DNA of 64,000 nt from Klebsiella electrica (GCF_006711645.1 NZ_CP041247.1:5022001-5086000), one strand, 5' to 3'; numbered from the stretch's first letter, positions 49,116 through 59,478 are shown. Numbers and translations: made by a program. Notes: a model not told the origin generated them from the letters alone.

Positions 49116-50066
49116 TTACAGCCAGTTTTTACGCTTGAAGTAGAGATACGGCGCCAGGCCGGCAAGCATCATAAAGACAATTGCCCCCGGGTAACCAAAG
49201 CTCCAGTGCAGCTCCGGCATAAACTCAAAGTTCATCCCGTAGCTGGAAGCCACCAGCGTCGGCGGCAGGAACACCACGGAAACCACCGAGAAGATCTTGA
49301 TGATGCGGTTCTGCTCGATGTTGATAAAGCCCATCGCCGCCTGCATCAGGAAGTTGACCTTCTGGAACAGCGATTCGTTGTGCGGCAGCAGGGATTCGAT
49401 ATCTCGCAGGATCTCGCGCGCCTGCTCCAGCTGTCCCGCAGGTAAACGCGCCTTGCGCACCAGGAAGTTCAGAGCGCGCTGGGTATCCATCAGACACAGA
49501 CGGACTTTCCAGCCGATATCTTCCTGCTCGGCAAGCGTTGAGAGCGCGTCATCGTACTCATCGCCTTGACGACCTTCCATGATCACGCGGCTGAGTTTTT
49601 CCAGATCGCTGTAGATATTTTCGATTTCATCCGCCAGCTGCTCAATTTTGGTTTCGAACAGATCCAGCAGCAGTTCATAGGCGTTGCCATCAACCATTGA
49701 CTGATTGCGAACGCGCATGCGATAGAGGCGAAATGCCGGCAATTCACGCTCGCGCAGGGTAAACAGGCGCCCTTCGCGAATCGTAAATGCCACGGTGGAG
49801 TTACCGGCGTGATCCTCCGCATCTTCAAAAAAGAAAAAGGAGTGAATGTGTAAACCGTCTTCATCTTCGAAGAAACGCGCCGATGCTTCGATATCTTCCA
49901 GTTCCGGGCGCGTTGCCAGGTTCTGACCCAATTCCGTCTGCACGCGGCTTCGTTCGTCGTCGTCGGGCTCGACCAGATCGACCCACACCGAACTGGCAAG
50001 ATGCTTGATCTCATCAGCTTCAAGGCGTGTTAAACGATTATTTTCCAGTTGAAATGCGCTCAGCAT
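49116..50066 (-). CDS. corA: Magnesium/cobalt/nickel transport protein CorA
   Basis: Pentameric channel for magnesium influx, also carrying cobalt and nickel. The 316-residue protein has a large cytoplasmic funnel rich in acidic residues, a long helix, and two C-terminal membrane helices with the signature YGMN between ([13 protein letters not shown]) and a basic end KRKNWL. Start at 50066 ([15 protein letters not shown]); the frame extends to 50114 without family likeness. A leader ORF and hairpin lie upstream. Confidence 0.98.
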   Translation of the reverse strand: MLSAFQLENNRLTRLEADEIKHLASSVWVDLVEPDDDERSRVQTELGQNLATRPELEDIEASARFFEDEDGLHIHSFFFFEDAEDHAGNSTVAFTIREGRLFTLRERELPAFRLYRMRVRNQSMVDGNAYELLLDLFETKIEQLADEIENIYSDLEKLSRVIMEGRQGDEYDDALSTLAEQEDIGWKVRLCLMDTQRALNFLVRKARLPAGQLEQAREILRDIESLLPHNESLFQKVNFLMQAAMGFINIEQNRIIKIFSVVSVVFLPPTLVASSYGMNFEFMPELHWSFGYPGAIVFMMLAGLAPYLYFKRKNWL

Positions 50067-50186
50067 GACCGGGACTCCCAATGCAAAAAAATTATCGGAC
50101 AGTTCGGTGGGCACACAGAAACAATTTGGGTTTCAGACCATTAAGCCTGACTCAGAGCGACGGGTATGACGGGTCGCTGACAACCG

Positions 50187-50218
50187 CTAAGGCTATCAGC
50201 ATAAGAGGATAGCCTTAG
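50187..50218 (-). promoter_or_regulatory. Hairpin in the corA leader, overlapping the leader ORF stop
   Basis: On the minus strand an 11-bp perfect stem, CTAAGGCTATC and GATAGCCTTAG, with a 10-base loop. Its 5' arm contains the stop codon of the leader ORF, so a ribosome at the end of that ORF would disrupt it. No T tract follows, which fits Rho-type rather than intrinsic control. Confidence 0.75.
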
Positions 50219-50271
50219 GAGTTGTTCCTGACAGACAGGAAGTTGAGCCAGCGTCTACTGGGTGTGTCCAA
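50215..50271 (-). CDS. corL: Probable corA leader peptide (CorL-like)
   Basis: An 18-codon ORF starting TTG at 50271, MDTPSRRWLNFLSVRNNS, with AAGAGGAC placed 7 bases upstream, 33 bases beyond the -10 box of the corA promoter. In Salmonella a short leader ORF, corL, governs corA expression through Rho. The ORF here sits in the equivalent place; identity to corL is inferred from position, not from a sequence comparison. Confidence 0.6.
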   Translation of the reverse strand: MDTPSRRWLNFLSVRNNS

Positions 50272-50303
50272 GGCGAATGTCCTCTTAGCGTAATCGTGCG
50301 CGC

Positions 50304-50332
50304 ATGTTACGCCAGCACAAAAACGGCGTCAA
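50304..50332 (-). promoter_or_regulatory. corA promoter
   Basis: Minus-strand -35 TTGACG (50332-50327), 17-base spacer, -10 TAACAT (50309-50304), giving a transcript with a leader of about 230 bases before the corA ATG. Confidence 0.75.
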
Positions 50333-50419
50333 CACGCAACGGAACGCTAAAGAGCAAATCCTGCCCTTTAGCATATAAGGCTAGCAGATTATTACAAAAA
50401 AACGATACTTTTCTTACTG

Positions 50420-52582
50420 TTACACTGTTTCTAATCGAGCGTAGGCCGCCACTAACCATTTAATACCCTGCCCCTGGAAGGCGACCTGCAAACGGCTATG
50501 CTCGCCGCTGCCTTCCAGATTCACAATGGTGCCTTCGCCAAACTTCGGATGGCGTACGCGCTGCCCCAGTTTGTAGCCGGTATCGTTTTCCGCCAGCGGC
50601 GTGCCCATCCGCTGATGGCTGACCGGACGGCTCACCGTCGCGCGCAGGCGCACCTCTTCCACACAGGCTTCCGGCAGCTCGCCGATAAAGCGCGACGGGC
50701 GGTGGTAAACCTCTTTGCCGTACAGACGGCGGGTTTCCGCATAGGTGAGAGTCAGTTTCTGCATCGCGCGCGTCACGCCGACGTAAGCCAGACGACGCTC
50801 CTCCTCCAGCCGGCCACCTTCATCCAGCGCCATCTGGCTCGGGAACATCCCCTCTTCCACGCCAACGATAAACACCTGCGGGAACTCCAGACCTTTCGCC
50901 GAGTGCAGGGTCATCAGCTGCACCGCATCCTGCCAGGTATCCGCCTGCCCTTCACCCGCTTCCAGCGCGGCGTGAGAGAGGAAGGCCTGCAGCGGCATTA
51001 AATCTTCATCTTCATCGTTGTAGCTGAACTGGCGCGTTGCGGTTACCAGCTCCTCTAAGTTTTCGATTCGGGTTTGACCTTTTTCGCCCTTTTCCTGCTC
51101 GTACATCATCCGCAGACCGGAGTCGTTAATCACCCGGTCAGTCTGCACGTGCAGCGGCATATCCGCCGTTTCCTGCGCCAGGGCGTCAATCAGCTCCATA
51201 AAGCGTTGCAGCGCGCTGGCGGCGCGCCCGGCAAGGACTTTGTCTTTTAACAGTTCGCGGCACGCCTGCCACAGCGTGAGCTGACGGTCGCGCGACGTTT
51301 GACGAACCACGTCCAGCGTGCGATCGCCGATGCCGCGGGTCGGCGTATTGACCACGCGCTCAAACGCCGCGTCATCGTTGCGATTGGCAATCAGGCGCAG
51401 GTAAGAGAGCGCGTCTTTAATCTCCTGGCGTTCGAAGAAGCGCATGCCGCCATAGATACGATACGGCATGCTGGCCTGCAGCAGCGCCTCTTCCAGCACG
51501 CGCGACTGGGCGTTGCTGCGGTAGAGAATGGCGCACTGCTCCAGCGCCCCGCCGTTCTCCTGCCAGGTTTTGATGCGATTGACGACAAAACGCGCTTCAT
51601 CAAGATCGTTAAACGCGCAGTAGAGGGAGATAGGCTCGCCGTCGGCACCATCGGTCCACAGTTTTTTGCCCAGACGCCCGCTGTTGTTTTCAATCAGGGC
51701 GTTGGCCGCGCTGAGGATGTTGCTGGTCGAGCGATAGTTCTGCTCCAGGCGAATGGTCTGCGCGCCGGGGAAATCGGTGAGAAAACGCTGAATATTCTCC
51801 ACCTGGGCGCCGCGCCAGCCGTAGATCGACTGGTCATCATCCCCCACAATCATCACCTTGCCGCTATCGCCCGCCAGCAGGCGAATCCAGGCATACTGGA
51901 TGTTGTTGGTATCCTGAAATTCATCCACAAGGATGTTGGTGAAGCGTTCGCGGTAGTGCTGGAGAATATGCGGTTTATTAAGCCACAGCTCGTGCGCACG
52001 CAGCAGCAGTTCGGCAAAGTCCACCAGACCGGCGCGATCGCAGGCTTCCTGATAGGCCTGATACACTTTCTGCCAGGTCTGTTCCACCGGGTTGCCGTAG
52101 CTCTGAATATGGTGCGGGCGCAGCCCTTCATCTTTCTGGCTGTTGATGTACCACATCGCCTGGCGCGGCGGCCACTGCTTCTCGTCGAGGTTCATCGCCT
52201 TAATCAGACGCTTCAGCAGACGCAGCTGGTCTTCGCTATCGAGGATTTGAAAATCTTGCGGCAGGTTAGCATCCAGATGGTGGGCCCGCAGCAGCCGATG
52301 CGCCAGCCCGTGGAATGTCCCGACCCACATGCCGCCCTGGGTCGTTCCCATCAGCTGGCCAATACGATGGCGCATCTCCGCTGCCGCTTTGTTGGTAAAG
52401 GTCACCGCCATAATCGAATACGGCGAGCAGTTTTCCACGCTCAGCAGCCAGGCAATACGGTGTACCAGAACCCGCGTCTTACCGCTGCCCGCTCCCGCCA
52501 GAACCAGCATATTGGTGCGTGAAGCGGCTACGGCTTCACGCTGTTTATCATTGAGGCTGTCGAGCAGGTAAGAAACGTCCAT
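50420..52582 (-). CDS. uvrD: DNA helicase II (UvrD)
   Basis: 3'-5' helicase acting in nucleotide excision repair, mismatch repair and removal of RecA filaments. The 720-residue superfamily 1A protein has Walker A AGAGSGKT (29-36), DEFQDTN, GDDDQSIYGWRG, QNYRS and the C-terminal Tudor-like domain (GQRVRHPKFGEGTIV) that binds RNA polymerase. Start at 52582 (MDVSYLLDSLNDKQREA). A LexA box lies 51 bases upstream. Confidence 0.98.
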   Translation of the reverse strand: MDVSYLLDSLNDKQREAVAASRTNMLVLAGAGSGKTRVLVHRIAWLLSVENCSPYSIMAVTFTNKAAAEMRHRIGQLMGTTQGGMWVGTFHGLAHRLLRAHHLDANLPQDFQILDSEDQLRLLKRLIKAMNLDEKQWPPRQAMWYINSQKDEGLRPHHIQSYGNPVEQTWQKVYQAYQEACDRAGLVDFAELLLRAHELWLNKPHILQHYRERFTNILVDEFQDTNNIQYAWIRLLAGDSGKVMIVGDDDQSIYGWRGAQVENIQRFLTDFPGAQTIRLEQNYRSTSNILSAANALIENNSGRLGKKLWTDGADGEPISLYCAFNDLDEARFVVNRIKTWQENGGALEQCAILYRSNAQSRVLEEALLQASMPYRIYGGMRFFERQEIKDALSYLRLIANRNDDAAFERVVNTPTRGIGDRTLDVVRQTSRDRQLTLWQACRELLKDKVLAGRAASALQRFMELIDALAQETADMPLHVQTDRVINDSGLRMMYEQEKGEKGQTRIENLEELVTATRQFSYNDEDEDLMPLQAFLSHAALEAGEGQADTWQDAVQLMTLHSAKGLEFPQVFIVGVEEGMFPSQMALDEGGRLEEERRLAYVGVTRAMQKLTLTYAETRRLYGKEVYHRPSRFIGELPEACVEEVRLRATVSRPVSHQRMGTPLAENDTGYKLGQRVRHPKFGEGTIVNLEGSGEHSRLQVAFQGQGIKWLVAAYARLETV

Positions 52583-52602
52583 TGGCACCGCCGGAAATGA
52601 GC

Positions 52603-52630
52603 TGCCCGGCAACGCATCGTCTACCGGGCA
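52603..52630 (-). promoter_or_regulatory. Hairpin in the uvrD leader
   Basis: TGCCCGG pairs with CCGGGCA around a 14-base loop, between the LexA box and the uvrD start. In E. coli an attenuator in the uvrD leader has been described; no T tract follows here. Confidence 0.4.
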
Positions 52631-52632
52631 TA

Positions 52633-52648
52633 CTGTTAATATATACAG
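52633..52648. promoter_or_regulatory. LexA (SOS) box of uvrD
   Basis: CTGTTAATATATACAG: CTGT and ACAG half-sites with an A/T-rich 8-base centre, exactly the LexA consensus form. It lies upstream of uvrD, which is SOS-inducible in E. coli. Confidence 0.93.
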
Positions 52649-52660
52649 AACTAGTGGTGA

Positions 52661-53377
52661 TTATATCAGCGAGGTCAGAGATGCCAACCGTGAAATTTCA
52701 ATGTGCGGCAGCAGGCGGCTGTCGGTTGCGCGCAGCAGATCGGCCCCCTGCGGCTTGATCCAGCAGGCCTGCATGCCGCAGCGAATAGCGCCCGCCACAT
52801 CGGTGGTCAGATCATCGCCCACGTGAAGTATCTGTCCCAACGGCAAATCAAGACGCTCCGCCGCCAGGTGATACATATCGGCAAAGGGTTTCGAACGCCC
52901 GTCCGGGCCGGCACGCAGAACAAAACGGAAATAGTTGCTCAAACCAAAGAGTTCCGGCTGCGCGTTGCCGTTGGTCACTGCCACCAGCGGCCATTTCTCC
53001 GCCAGCGCGGCCAGCGTCTCGTGAGTTTCCTGCGGTACCTCGATAAGACTCCGCCAGTGGGCAAAATTCGCCATTGCCGCATCCGCGCCCGCGGCAGCCT
53101 GCCCGGCAGAGAGCCCGGCATTCATCATCCCCAGCACCAGCGCACGTCGCCGCCATTCGGTCACATCGTGGTAAATCTCCGGTTCTGTTTCGAGCAGCGT
53201 CTGACGCAGCTGTTGCAGCTCGTTCGCATCAAACTGGCTCAGTGACGGATGGTAGCTGCGCACAAAGGCCAGCGACTCCTGCAGCGTCCGGTCGATGACC
53301 GGGCGGTTATCGTAAAGGGTATCGTCCAGGTCAAACGTCAGTGCAGAAATTTGGCCCAGCGGTCGGTAAAAACGCAT
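52661..53377 (-). CDS. yigB: HAD-family phosphatase YigB (FMN phosphatase)
   Basis: HAD hydrolase that in E. coli dephosphorylates FMN, with a role in riboflavin turnover and persister formation. The 238-residue protein has motif [11 protein letters not shown], motif II VTNGN, a lysine in GRSKPF and motif [11 protein letters not shown]. The ATG overlaps the xerC stop (TAATG). Last gene of the dapF-yigA-xerC-yigB set. Confidence 0.95.
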   Translation of the reverse strand: MRFYRPLGQISALTFDLDDTLYDNRPVIDRTLQESLAFVRSYHPSLSQFDANELQQLRQTLLETEPEIYHDVTEWRRRALVLGMMNAGLSAGQAAAGADAAMANFAHWRSLIEVPQETHETLAALAEKWPLVAVTNGNAQPELFGLSNYFRFVLRAGPDGRSKPFADMYHLAAERLDLPLGQILHVGDDLTTDVAGAIRCGMQACWIKPQGADLLRATDSRLLPHIEISRLASLTSLI

Positions 53378-54279
53378 TATTTCCCCCGTTTGGCGCGCGG
53401 ATGCGCCGCATCATACACCGAGGCAAGGTGTTGAAAATCAAGATGGGTATAGATTTGAGTCGTCGAGAGATTGGCATGACCCAGCAGCTCCTGTACGCCG
53501 CGCAGATCGCCGCTCGACTCCAGCATATGAGTGGCAAAGGAGTGGCGCAGTTTATGCGGATGCACGTGGCTATTCAGCCCCTGCTTAATGCCCCATTCGG
53601 CAAAGCGCTTCTGCACATTTCGCGCGGAAATACGTTTCCCCAGTTTAGATAAAAACAGCGCATCGTCATCCGTGCCAAACAGACCGCGTAAATCGAGCCA
53701 GTGTTCGATCCACGCCACCGCGCTGCGCCCAATCGGCAGGCGGCGTTCTTTGCTGCCTTTGCCCATCACCCACACCTCCCCGGATTCCAGATCGAGGTGT
53801 TTAATATCAAGATTGACCAGCTCGGAGAGACGCAGACCCGCGCCATACATCACCTCCAGCATCGCCCGGTCGCGTACCGCCAGCGGATCGTTAAGATCGA
53901 TATCCAGCAACCGGTTGACGTCATCGACATCGATATTTTTCGGTAAGTGACGGGGAATTTTCGGGGCGGAGATGCCTTTCGCCGGGTTCGCCGCCAGCTC
54001 GCCCTGCGCCACCAGCCAGTCAAAGAAACTGCGCAACGCGGAAAGCCGCAGCGCAAGGCTTGCCGGCCCCAGGCCCTGTTTGCGGCTACGAACCGCCAGA
54101 CCACGAACCTGAGCGGCATCGCACTGCAGCCAGCTTTTGAGCCCCGCCTGTTCAGCGAGCGCTATCAGCGCATCAAGCTGACGCCGGTAGTTCAGAAGCG
54201 TAATCGGGCTCAGCTGACGCTCCACGCCCAGATAGCGTAGAAAGCGGTCAACGGCGGCGAATAAGGGAGAGTCGGTCAT
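53377..54279 (-). CDS. xerC: Tyrosine recombinase XerC
   Basis: With XerD resolves chromosome dimers at dif and plasmid multimers. The 300-residue protein has an N-terminal core-binding domain and a catalytic domain with the Arg in GAGLRLSEL, Lys in GKGSKERR, HxxR in [10 protein letters not shown], and [13 protein letters not shown] with the nucleophilic tyrosine. Two residues longer than in E. coli at the N-terminus. Start overlaps the yigA stop as ATGA. This is the household recombinase, not a phage integrase. Confidence 0.97.
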   Translation of the reverse strand: MTDSPLFAAVDRFLRYLGVERQLSPITLLNYRRQLDALIALAEQAGLKSWLQCDAAQVRGLAVRSRKQGLGPASLALRLSALRSFFDWLVAQGELAANPAKGISAPKIPRHLPKNIDVDDVNRLLDIDLNDPLAVRDRAMLEVMYGAGLRLSELVNLDIKHLDLESGEVWVMGKGSKERRLPIGRSAVAWIEHWLDLRGLFGTDDDALFLSKLGKRISARNVQKRFAEWGIKQGLNSHVHPHKLRHSFATHMLESSGDLRGVQELLGHANLSTTQIYTHLDFQHLASVYDAAHPRAKRGK

Positions 54280-54983
54280 GCGCGTTCAACCCAGCGCACC
54301 AACAGACCCGGCAGCATTAACGCAATTTCCTGCAGCAGTTGCGTTCCCTGGCCTTGTTGATAATGCTGGGCATCGCGGCTGCTGAACAGCATCACGCCAG
54401 GGGCGTCATCGCCGCCCAGCAGCGACATCGCCACCGAACCGATAGCTTTCGCTTCCGGCAGTACCACCAGCAGTTCCGGCCCGTGCAGCGGCCCGAGATA
54501 ATGACGAGCCTGCCCAAGACGCTGAATGCGGATGGGCTCAAATGCCTGCCTGCTTAGCGCCAGATGAGTGAATTTCGACGGCGCGCCCAGCCGCCAGCTA
54601 TCGGGAAACAGGCGCACCGTCGCGCCCGCCAGCCCTATCTCGCGCGCCCAGCGATGAAAACGGTTCAGCATCTCATCAAGGCTTTCCGCCGCCGCCAGCC
54701 GCGTCTGCAGATGCAGCAGACGCTGGAACAGACTCTCATTTGCCGTGGCCTGCTCCATCAACAGCATCATGTTCTCTTCCAGCACGTTGATATGGTTACG
54801 CGCCCGCACCATGTGCCATTCCACCAGCGAGATCGAGCCGCGCACCGGGTGCGGAACGCGCATGTGCTCAACCAGTGCAGCATTACGAATAAAAAATTCA
54901 GGATGTTGCAACAGATAGTCCACCACCGCGCGGTCATTCAGCGCGCCGGTGATTTCCTGCTGTTCTTCCCCGACTTGTTTCAT
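54276..54983 (-). CDS. yigA: DUF484 family protein YigA
   Basis: A 235-residue GAF-like DUF484 protein of unknown role. It has a central coiled-coil stretch (residues about 60-90) followed by a GAF-like half. Conserved between dapF and xerC in enterobacteria and coupled to both by ATGA overlaps, which suggests co-translation but gives no clear function. Confidence 0.93.
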   Translation of the reverse strand: MKQVGEEQQEITGALNDRAVVDYLLQHPEFFIRNAALVEHMRVPHPVRGSISLVEWHMVRARNHINVLEENMMLLMEQATANESLFQRLLHLQTRLAAAESLDEMLNRFHRWAREIGLAGATVRLFPDSWRLGAPSKFTHLALSRQAFEPIRIQRLGQARHYLGPLHGPELLVVLPEAKAIGSVAMSLLGGDDAPGVMLFSSRDAQHYQQGQGTQLLQEIALMLPGLLVRWVERA

Positions 54984-55804
54984 AAGTGAATAAATCCGTC
55001 GTAGACATGTGCCGCCGGGCCAGTCATAAACAACGGTTGGCCCGGGCCTTTCCAGGCGATATCAAGACGCCCGCCTGGCAATTCCACGCGTACTTCTTCG
55101 GCCAGCAGTCCCTGTTGGATACCAACGGCTACCGCCGCACAGGCGCCGCTGCCGCAGGCCTGAGTTTCGCCGGCGCCGCGTTCATAAACGCGCAGACGAA
55201 TACGATCGCGCTCGACCACCTGCATAAAGCCGATGTTGGCGCGCTCCGGGAAGCGTTCGTGGCTTTCCATCACCGGGCCAAGCGTTTCCACCGTCGCGGT
55301 TTCAACATTATCGACCTGAATGACGCAGTGCGGGTTCCCCATCGACACCACGCCGCACAATACTGTCTGCTCGGCGGCGCGCATAATATAGGTCTTTTCC
55401 GCTTTGTTGGCGCGGAATGGCACCTGAGAGGGCTCGAAGTTCGGCTCCCCCATGTTGACGCGCACCAGATCGTCTTCCGTTACGCTTAATACCATACGAC
55501 CGTTCGCCGTGCTCACGCGGATGTCACGTTTATTGGTCAGGCCTTTCAAGCGGACAAATCGGGCAAAGCAGCGCGCGCCGTTACCGCACTGCGACACTTC
55601 GCTGCCGTCGGCGTTGAAGATACGATAATGGAAATCCAGATCCGGATCGTAAGGCGGTTCAACAACCAGCAGCTGATCGAAACCGACGCCCAGATGCCGA
55701 TCCGCCAGGCGGCGAATCAGCTCCGGTGAGAAAAAAACATTCTGCGTTACCGCGTCAACGACCATAAAGTCGTTGCCAAGGCCATGCATTTTAGAGAACT
55801 GCAT
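54980..55804 (-). CDS. dapF: Diaminopimelate epimerase
   Basis: Converts LL- to meso-diaminopimelate for lysine and peptidoglycan synthesis without a cofactor. The 274-residue protein has the two catalytic cysteines: Cys73 in QCGNGARCF and the second in [10 protein letters not shown]. Two adjacent ATG codons are in frame; 55804 is favoured by its spacing from GGAG and by E. coli length. Followed by yigA, xerC and yigB; lptM lies 35 bases upstream. Confidence 0.97.
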   Translation of the reverse strand: MQFSKMHGLGNDFMVVDAVTQNVFFSPELIRRLADRHLGVGFDQLLVVEPPYDPDLDFHYRIFNADGSEVSQCGNGARCFARFVRLKGLTNKRDIRVSTANGRMVLSVTEDDLVRVNMGEPNFEPSQVPFRANKAEKTYIMRAAEQTVLCGVVSMGNPHCVIQVDNVETATVETLGPVMESHERFPERANIGFMQVVERDRIRLRVYERGAGETQACGSGACAAVAVGIQQGLLAEEVRVELPGGRLDIAWKGPGQPLFMTGPAAHVYDGFIHL

Positions 55805-55839
55805 CATCTACTCCAGTTGCGCGGAACAGAACGTTATCG

Positions 55840-56043
55840 TTAATAGTTTACCTGGGTCGGGCCGCCGCTATCGCCGCGATCGTTACGATCCGGCGTCGAG
55901 CTCTGGATACCGCTATTGACCGGTTTGGTCGGCGGAGCAGCCGTCTTTTCTGCCGGAGGGAAATAAAGCGGTCCCTTCAGACCACAGCCGGTCAGGCTAA
56001 AGATCGCCAATAAAACGGCAAGCGCTGGAAAAACGTTTTTCAT
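55840..56043 (-). CDS. lptM: Small lipoprotein LptM
   Basis: A 67-residue lipoprotein (YifL) that in E. coli binds LptD and helps assembly of the outer-membrane LPS export machine. It has a signal sequence with the lipobox LTGC and acceptor Cys20, then GLKGPLYFPP, the family hallmark, and a Pro/Thr-rich tail. Start at 56043; the in-frame upstream codons to 56064 do not belong to the family. Confidence 0.95.
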   Translation of the reverse strand: MKNVFPALAVLLAIFSLTGCGLKGPLYFPPAEKTAAPPTKPVNSGIQSSTPDRNDRGDSGGPTQVNY

Positions 56044-56181
56044 TGATAGTTGCCCGTGATTCACTCTTTCTGCTTTCTATCATCGCAGGAGAAGACGTAA
56101 AAGCAAGCGTTTAGCATCCGACTGCGCGCGCTTTTGTTTCGCGCTATACTGCCGCCATCTTCAAAAAAGCAGGGTAGAACC

Positions 56182-56502
56182 ATGAACGACAGTGAATTCC
56201 ATCGCCTGGCTGATAGCCTGTGGATGACCATCGAAGAGCGTCTGGACGAGCGGGACGGCGATAGCGATATCGACTGTGAAATCAACGGCGGCGTGCTGAC
56301 CCTCAGTTTCGAGAACGGCAGCAAAATTATTATCAACCGTCAGGAGCCGCTGCACCAGGTGTGGCTGGCCACGAAACAAGGCGGCTACCATTTTGATCTT
56401 AAAGGTGATGAGTGGGTGTGCGATCGCAGCGGTGAAACTTTCTGGGATCTGCTGGAGCAGGCGGCGACCCGGCAGGCCGGTGAAGCGGTGAGTTTTCGCT
56501 AA
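56182..56502 (+). CDS. cyaY: Frataxin-like iron donor CyaY
   Basis: Bacterial frataxin that binds iron and regulates the IscS-IscU cysteine desulfurase complex. The 106-residue protein has an acidic first helix ([16 protein letters not shown]) and the conserved [15 protein letters not shown] strand. Start at 56182; an upstream in-frame extension overlaps the lptM promoter region. Convergent with cyaA and divergent from lptM. Confidence 0.96.
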   Translation: MNDSEFHRLADSLWMTIEERLDERDGDSDIDCEINGGVLTLSFENGSKIIINRQEPLHQVWLATKQGGYHFDLKGDEWVCDRSGETFWDLLEQAATRQAGEAVSFR

Positions 56503-56526
56503 GCCAGCGTAACCGGGAAAGCAAAG

Positions 56527-56554
56527 CCCCGGCGAAAGCGCCACATCGCCGGGG
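56527..56554. terminator. Hairpin between convergent cyaY and cyaA
   Basis: CCCCGGCGA pairs perfectly with TCGCCGGGG around a 10-base loop in the 76-base gap. No T tract on either side, so it may be a transcript-end stabiliser or a weak terminator. Confidence 0.5.
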
Positions 56555-56578
56555 GAAATGGCGACTCAGGCATGTCGA

Positions 56579-59131
56579 TCAGGAATAGTGCTGCTGCAGC
56601 ATCGGTGACACCGCGGCATCCTGATTCACTGGCGCCGTCACGGCGCCAATCGCCTGGCTACGGAAGGGAATCACCTGGTGTCGGCCATCAACGTCGACAA
56701 TCTGATAGAACTGCGGCAGGTTAAAGTTGATAAAACTGGAGCCGTAGGTGAAACGATCGTGGGATGAAGAGTAGAAGCGGCTCACGTCGCGCACCAGCTC
56801 CTCTTTACTGCCTTCACAGTGATGATAAACCTCGGCGCGGTTGCTCTCATCGAGAATATAGATATTAAATCCGCTCTCGTTATCCGCCTCTTCAAAGAAG
56901 AACTGAATAATCCCTTCGCTGGCAAATCCGTCCACTACCGGCGGCAGCTTAACATGGTTGGTTTCTACCTGGACCGACAGACCGTGCAGCTTGTTATGCG
57001 AGATAGCGCCGTAGAATTCAATGGCGTTCTCCAGCTTCTGCACCGACACGTTAAGCCGCTCGAAGAACAGCCCCCAGGTCTGCCCGGACACGCGCAGCGC
57101 CTTAAAGCGCCCGGTATCCTGACGGGTACTGGAGAGGCGCAGCTCAATGCATTCGGAGACCAGTTGCTGCACGCGGGTGCGGATAAGTCCGCGCAGGTGC
57201 TGACTGTAGCAGAACACTTCAACGCTATCCGGCGGCGCGGCGTCCTGGTGCATTTTACCCAGAATGGTCTTCAGCGCTTCGATCATCGCCTGCTCGCCGT
57301 TAAAGTGCAGGGTTCGCACTTCGTTCCACGAGTTGCGGTACAGCAGATCAACGCTGCCGATTAAGCACTTCTGCGCTTCGCCGAAGCTAAAGACGTCCAG
57401 CTTGCGGAAGTCAAAATGCACGACCTGATTGCGGAACGCCGCCGTCGGGTCATATTCGAGGTTGACGATAATCGCCAGGTGGCGGATTTCGCAGGGACTA
57501 TACAGCGCTTTCGGCGTGGGCGACGGCAGGCGCAGCGGGAAATGGTGCGAAACGTCGGCGACCATCTCCTGTAGCTTCGCCAGATCGACGATACCGTTGC
57601 CCTTAATAAACAGGCGAGTACGTGACGTCAGCAGGCCGTTAAACCAGGCCCAGGCCACCAGCTTATTAAGATAACGGTTATATTCCAGCGGCTGATGGCT
57701 GATGATCGATTCCATATCCGGCGCGCGGTTATACACATACCAGCCGGTACGGTTGGCACGGCCAGGCGGCACGTGGATAAAGGTCAGATTCGGCTCGGAG
57801 AGGTCCGGAGAGATCTGCGGGTTCACCAGCGTCACCTTGCCCGGCAGCGCTTCAAACGCCGCATACAGCTTACGGGTCAGCACGCCGATATCCTGCGGAC
57901 TGGCGGACACGCTGAGGTTGTTGCGCCGCGCAAAGCGGATCAGGTTGCGATAGCTTTGCATCATCGCATCCAGCAGCTCGTTGTGCGCTTTGCGTACTTC
58001 GTCAATCTTCCAGTTCGCCCGGTTGTCGAGCATCATCAGACGCTTTTCATCCCAGCCCCACTCTTTCACCAGGTGGCTTACCACCTCACGACGCCAGCCC
58101 ACGCAGGCGCGCTCGCGGCTGAGTTTTTCGCACACTTTGAGATAGAAACAGCGCCGCACCAGATCGAGGCGCGTGTCGTCTTCAATCGCCTGCAGGTAGG
58201 CGGTCACGCGCTCCAGCATCATGCAGTAGGGGTCGAGACCAAACGAGACGATTTCTCCGTCGTGCAGACGCTGTTTTATGTCTTTCGCCAGCAGGCGGTT
58301 ATTCGGGTACTCCCAGGAGTAGGCTTCCAGCAGCAGCGTTTTCAGCACCGCTTTATACGGCGAATCGATACTTTTATACAGCTGCCACAGGCTGGCGCCA
58401 AAGTACTCTTCCGCCGACAGCGAACTCAGGCCGCCCAGATCGAGCCACTCATTGGGCGTCAGTACGCCCTGCGCGTAGAGCCCCATCACATAATCGTCGT
58501 AATGATCTTCTTCGTCGCACGGCACCATATTCCACAGAATACGTTTTCCGGCGAGACGCACGGCGGTACGGTAGAACTCATCGAGCAGTAAAATATGCTG
58601 GGTCGACCCGCAGTCTTCGCCGCCCAGGCTACCGCTTTCGTTATGGCGGAAGCGGTTTTCGTCAATCAGGAAGAAGCTGACTTCAACGCCCAGCGATGCC
58701 GCCCAGCTCTCCAGCAGGCTACATTTGCGCTGCAACAGCTGGCGCTCTTCGGTATCAAGCCATGCCTGATGACAAACCCAGATATCCAGGTCGGAAGAGC
58801 AGCTTTGGCCAACGGAGGAGGTACTGCCCATCGAGTAGACGCCGGTAATCGGCAGTTCGCCTTTCGGCGGCTCTTGCGCCAGCATGCCGCGGTGCAGTTC
58901 TAACTCGTCAAGGTAGTGGCGTTGGATTTCATCAGGCGTGTAGAGGCAAATGCCACGGGGAACGTTACCGTCAAGGTAACCCGGCATCAACGGGTGATGA
59001 TAATGTAGTAATGTCGGCAGTAGACTGTAAACCTGCTGGAAAGCGGGTCCCATGGCAGCAAGCGCGCGATCCACGCGCAGTTGGTTGATGGCATCCAGTC
59101 TCTGTTTCAGTGTCTCAATATAGAGGTACAA
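56579..59131 (-). CDS. cyaA: Adenylate cyclase (class I)
   Basis: Makes cAMP from ATP, activated through phosphorylated EIIA-Glc when glucose is absent. The 850-residue protein has the N-terminal nucleotidyltransferase catalytic domain ([19 protein letters not shown]) and the C-terminal regulatory domain (two residues longer than E. coli at the end). The start is the UUG at 59131 ([18 protein letters not shown]), as in E. coli; the frame extends to 59248 without family likeness. A CRP site upstream gives autoregulation. Confidence 0.97.
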   Translation of the reverse strand: MYLYIETLKQRLDAINQLRVDRALAAMGPAFQQVYSLLPTLLHYHHPLMPGYLDGNVPRGICLYTPDEIQRHYLDELELHRGMLAQEPPKGELPITGVYSMGSTSSVGQSCSSDLDIWVCHQAWLDTEERQLLQRKCSLLESWAASLGVEVSFFLIDENRFRHNESGSLGGEDCGSTQHILLLDEFYRTAVRLAGKRILWNMVPCDEEDHYDDYVMGLYAQGVLTPNEWLDLGGLSSLSAEEYFGASLWQLYKSIDSPYKAVLKTLLLEAYSWEYPNNRLLAKDIKQRLHDGEIVSFGLDPYCMMLERVTAYLQAIEDDTRLDLVRRCFYLKVCEKLSRERACVGWRREVVSHLVKEWGWDEKRLMMLDNRANWKIDEVRKAHNELLDAMMQSYRNLIRFARRNNLSVSASPQDIGVLTRKLYAAFEALPGKVTLVNPQISPDLSEPNLTFIHVPPGRANRTGWYVYNRAPDMESIISHQPLEYNRYLNKLVAWAWFNGLLTSRTRLFIKGNGIVDLAKLQEMVADVSHHFPLRLPSPTPKALYSPCEIRHLAIIVNLEYDPTAAFRNQVVHFDFRKLDVFSFGEAQKCLIGSVDLLYRNSWNEVRTLHFNGEQAMIEALKTILGKMHQDAAPPDSVEVFCYSQHLRGLIRTRVQQLVSECIELRLSSTRQDTGRFKALRVSGQTWGLFFERLNVSVQKLENAIEFYGAISHNKLHGLSVQVETNHVKLPPVVDGFASEGIIQFFFEEADNESGFNIYILDESNRAEVYHHCEGSKEELVRDVSRFYSSSHDRFTYGSSFINFNLPQFYQIVDVDGRHQVIPFRSQAIGAVTAPVNQDAAVSPMLQQHYS

Positions 59132-59478
59132 GACATATCGCCTGATGTTCAAAAACCCGTCGTACAATAGTACGGAGGATTTCAGTATTTCAACAAAAAC
59201 CGTCACCATTTGTCGTCGGTGTGGTTGTGATGAGCTGCTGACGGACAAATGGTTTAAAACGTGATCAATCTAACACCTTGCTCATTGACCGTAAAGAAAG
59301 ATGCGCTACATACCAGTGTAGCACCGTTTACTGCGTGTAAATTCCTCACTACGGTTGTGGCAACCGCAATGGCACCAAACGCAAATAAAGAAAGAGCCGC
59401 CCCCCAAATCCCACAAAACTAACATCCATAAGGCAACAATGTTAGGATAGTTTGTGGTCGACAATGACGGTAACAAGC
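59132..59478. promoter_or_regulatory. Divergent cyaA-hemC promoter region
   Basis: A 347-base gap holding promoters for cyaA (minus) and hemC (plus). The CRP site is listed separately. The order, CRP box then promoter then long leader to the UUG of cyaA, matches E. coli. Exact -35/-10 boxes were not assigned. Confidence 0.55.
59260..59275. promoter_or_regulatory. CRP site of cyaA P2
   Basis: Minus-strand TGTTAGATTGATCACG within the sequence AGGTGTTAGATTGATCACG, the same as the known E. coli cyaA CRP site but for one base. CRP-cAMP represses cyaA from it. Confidence 0.85.

Noticed and set aside
53377..54279. Tyrosine recombinase as a sign of an integrated element
   Set aside because: Gene order, length and motifs identify the household XerC; no flanking repeats or cargo genes are present.
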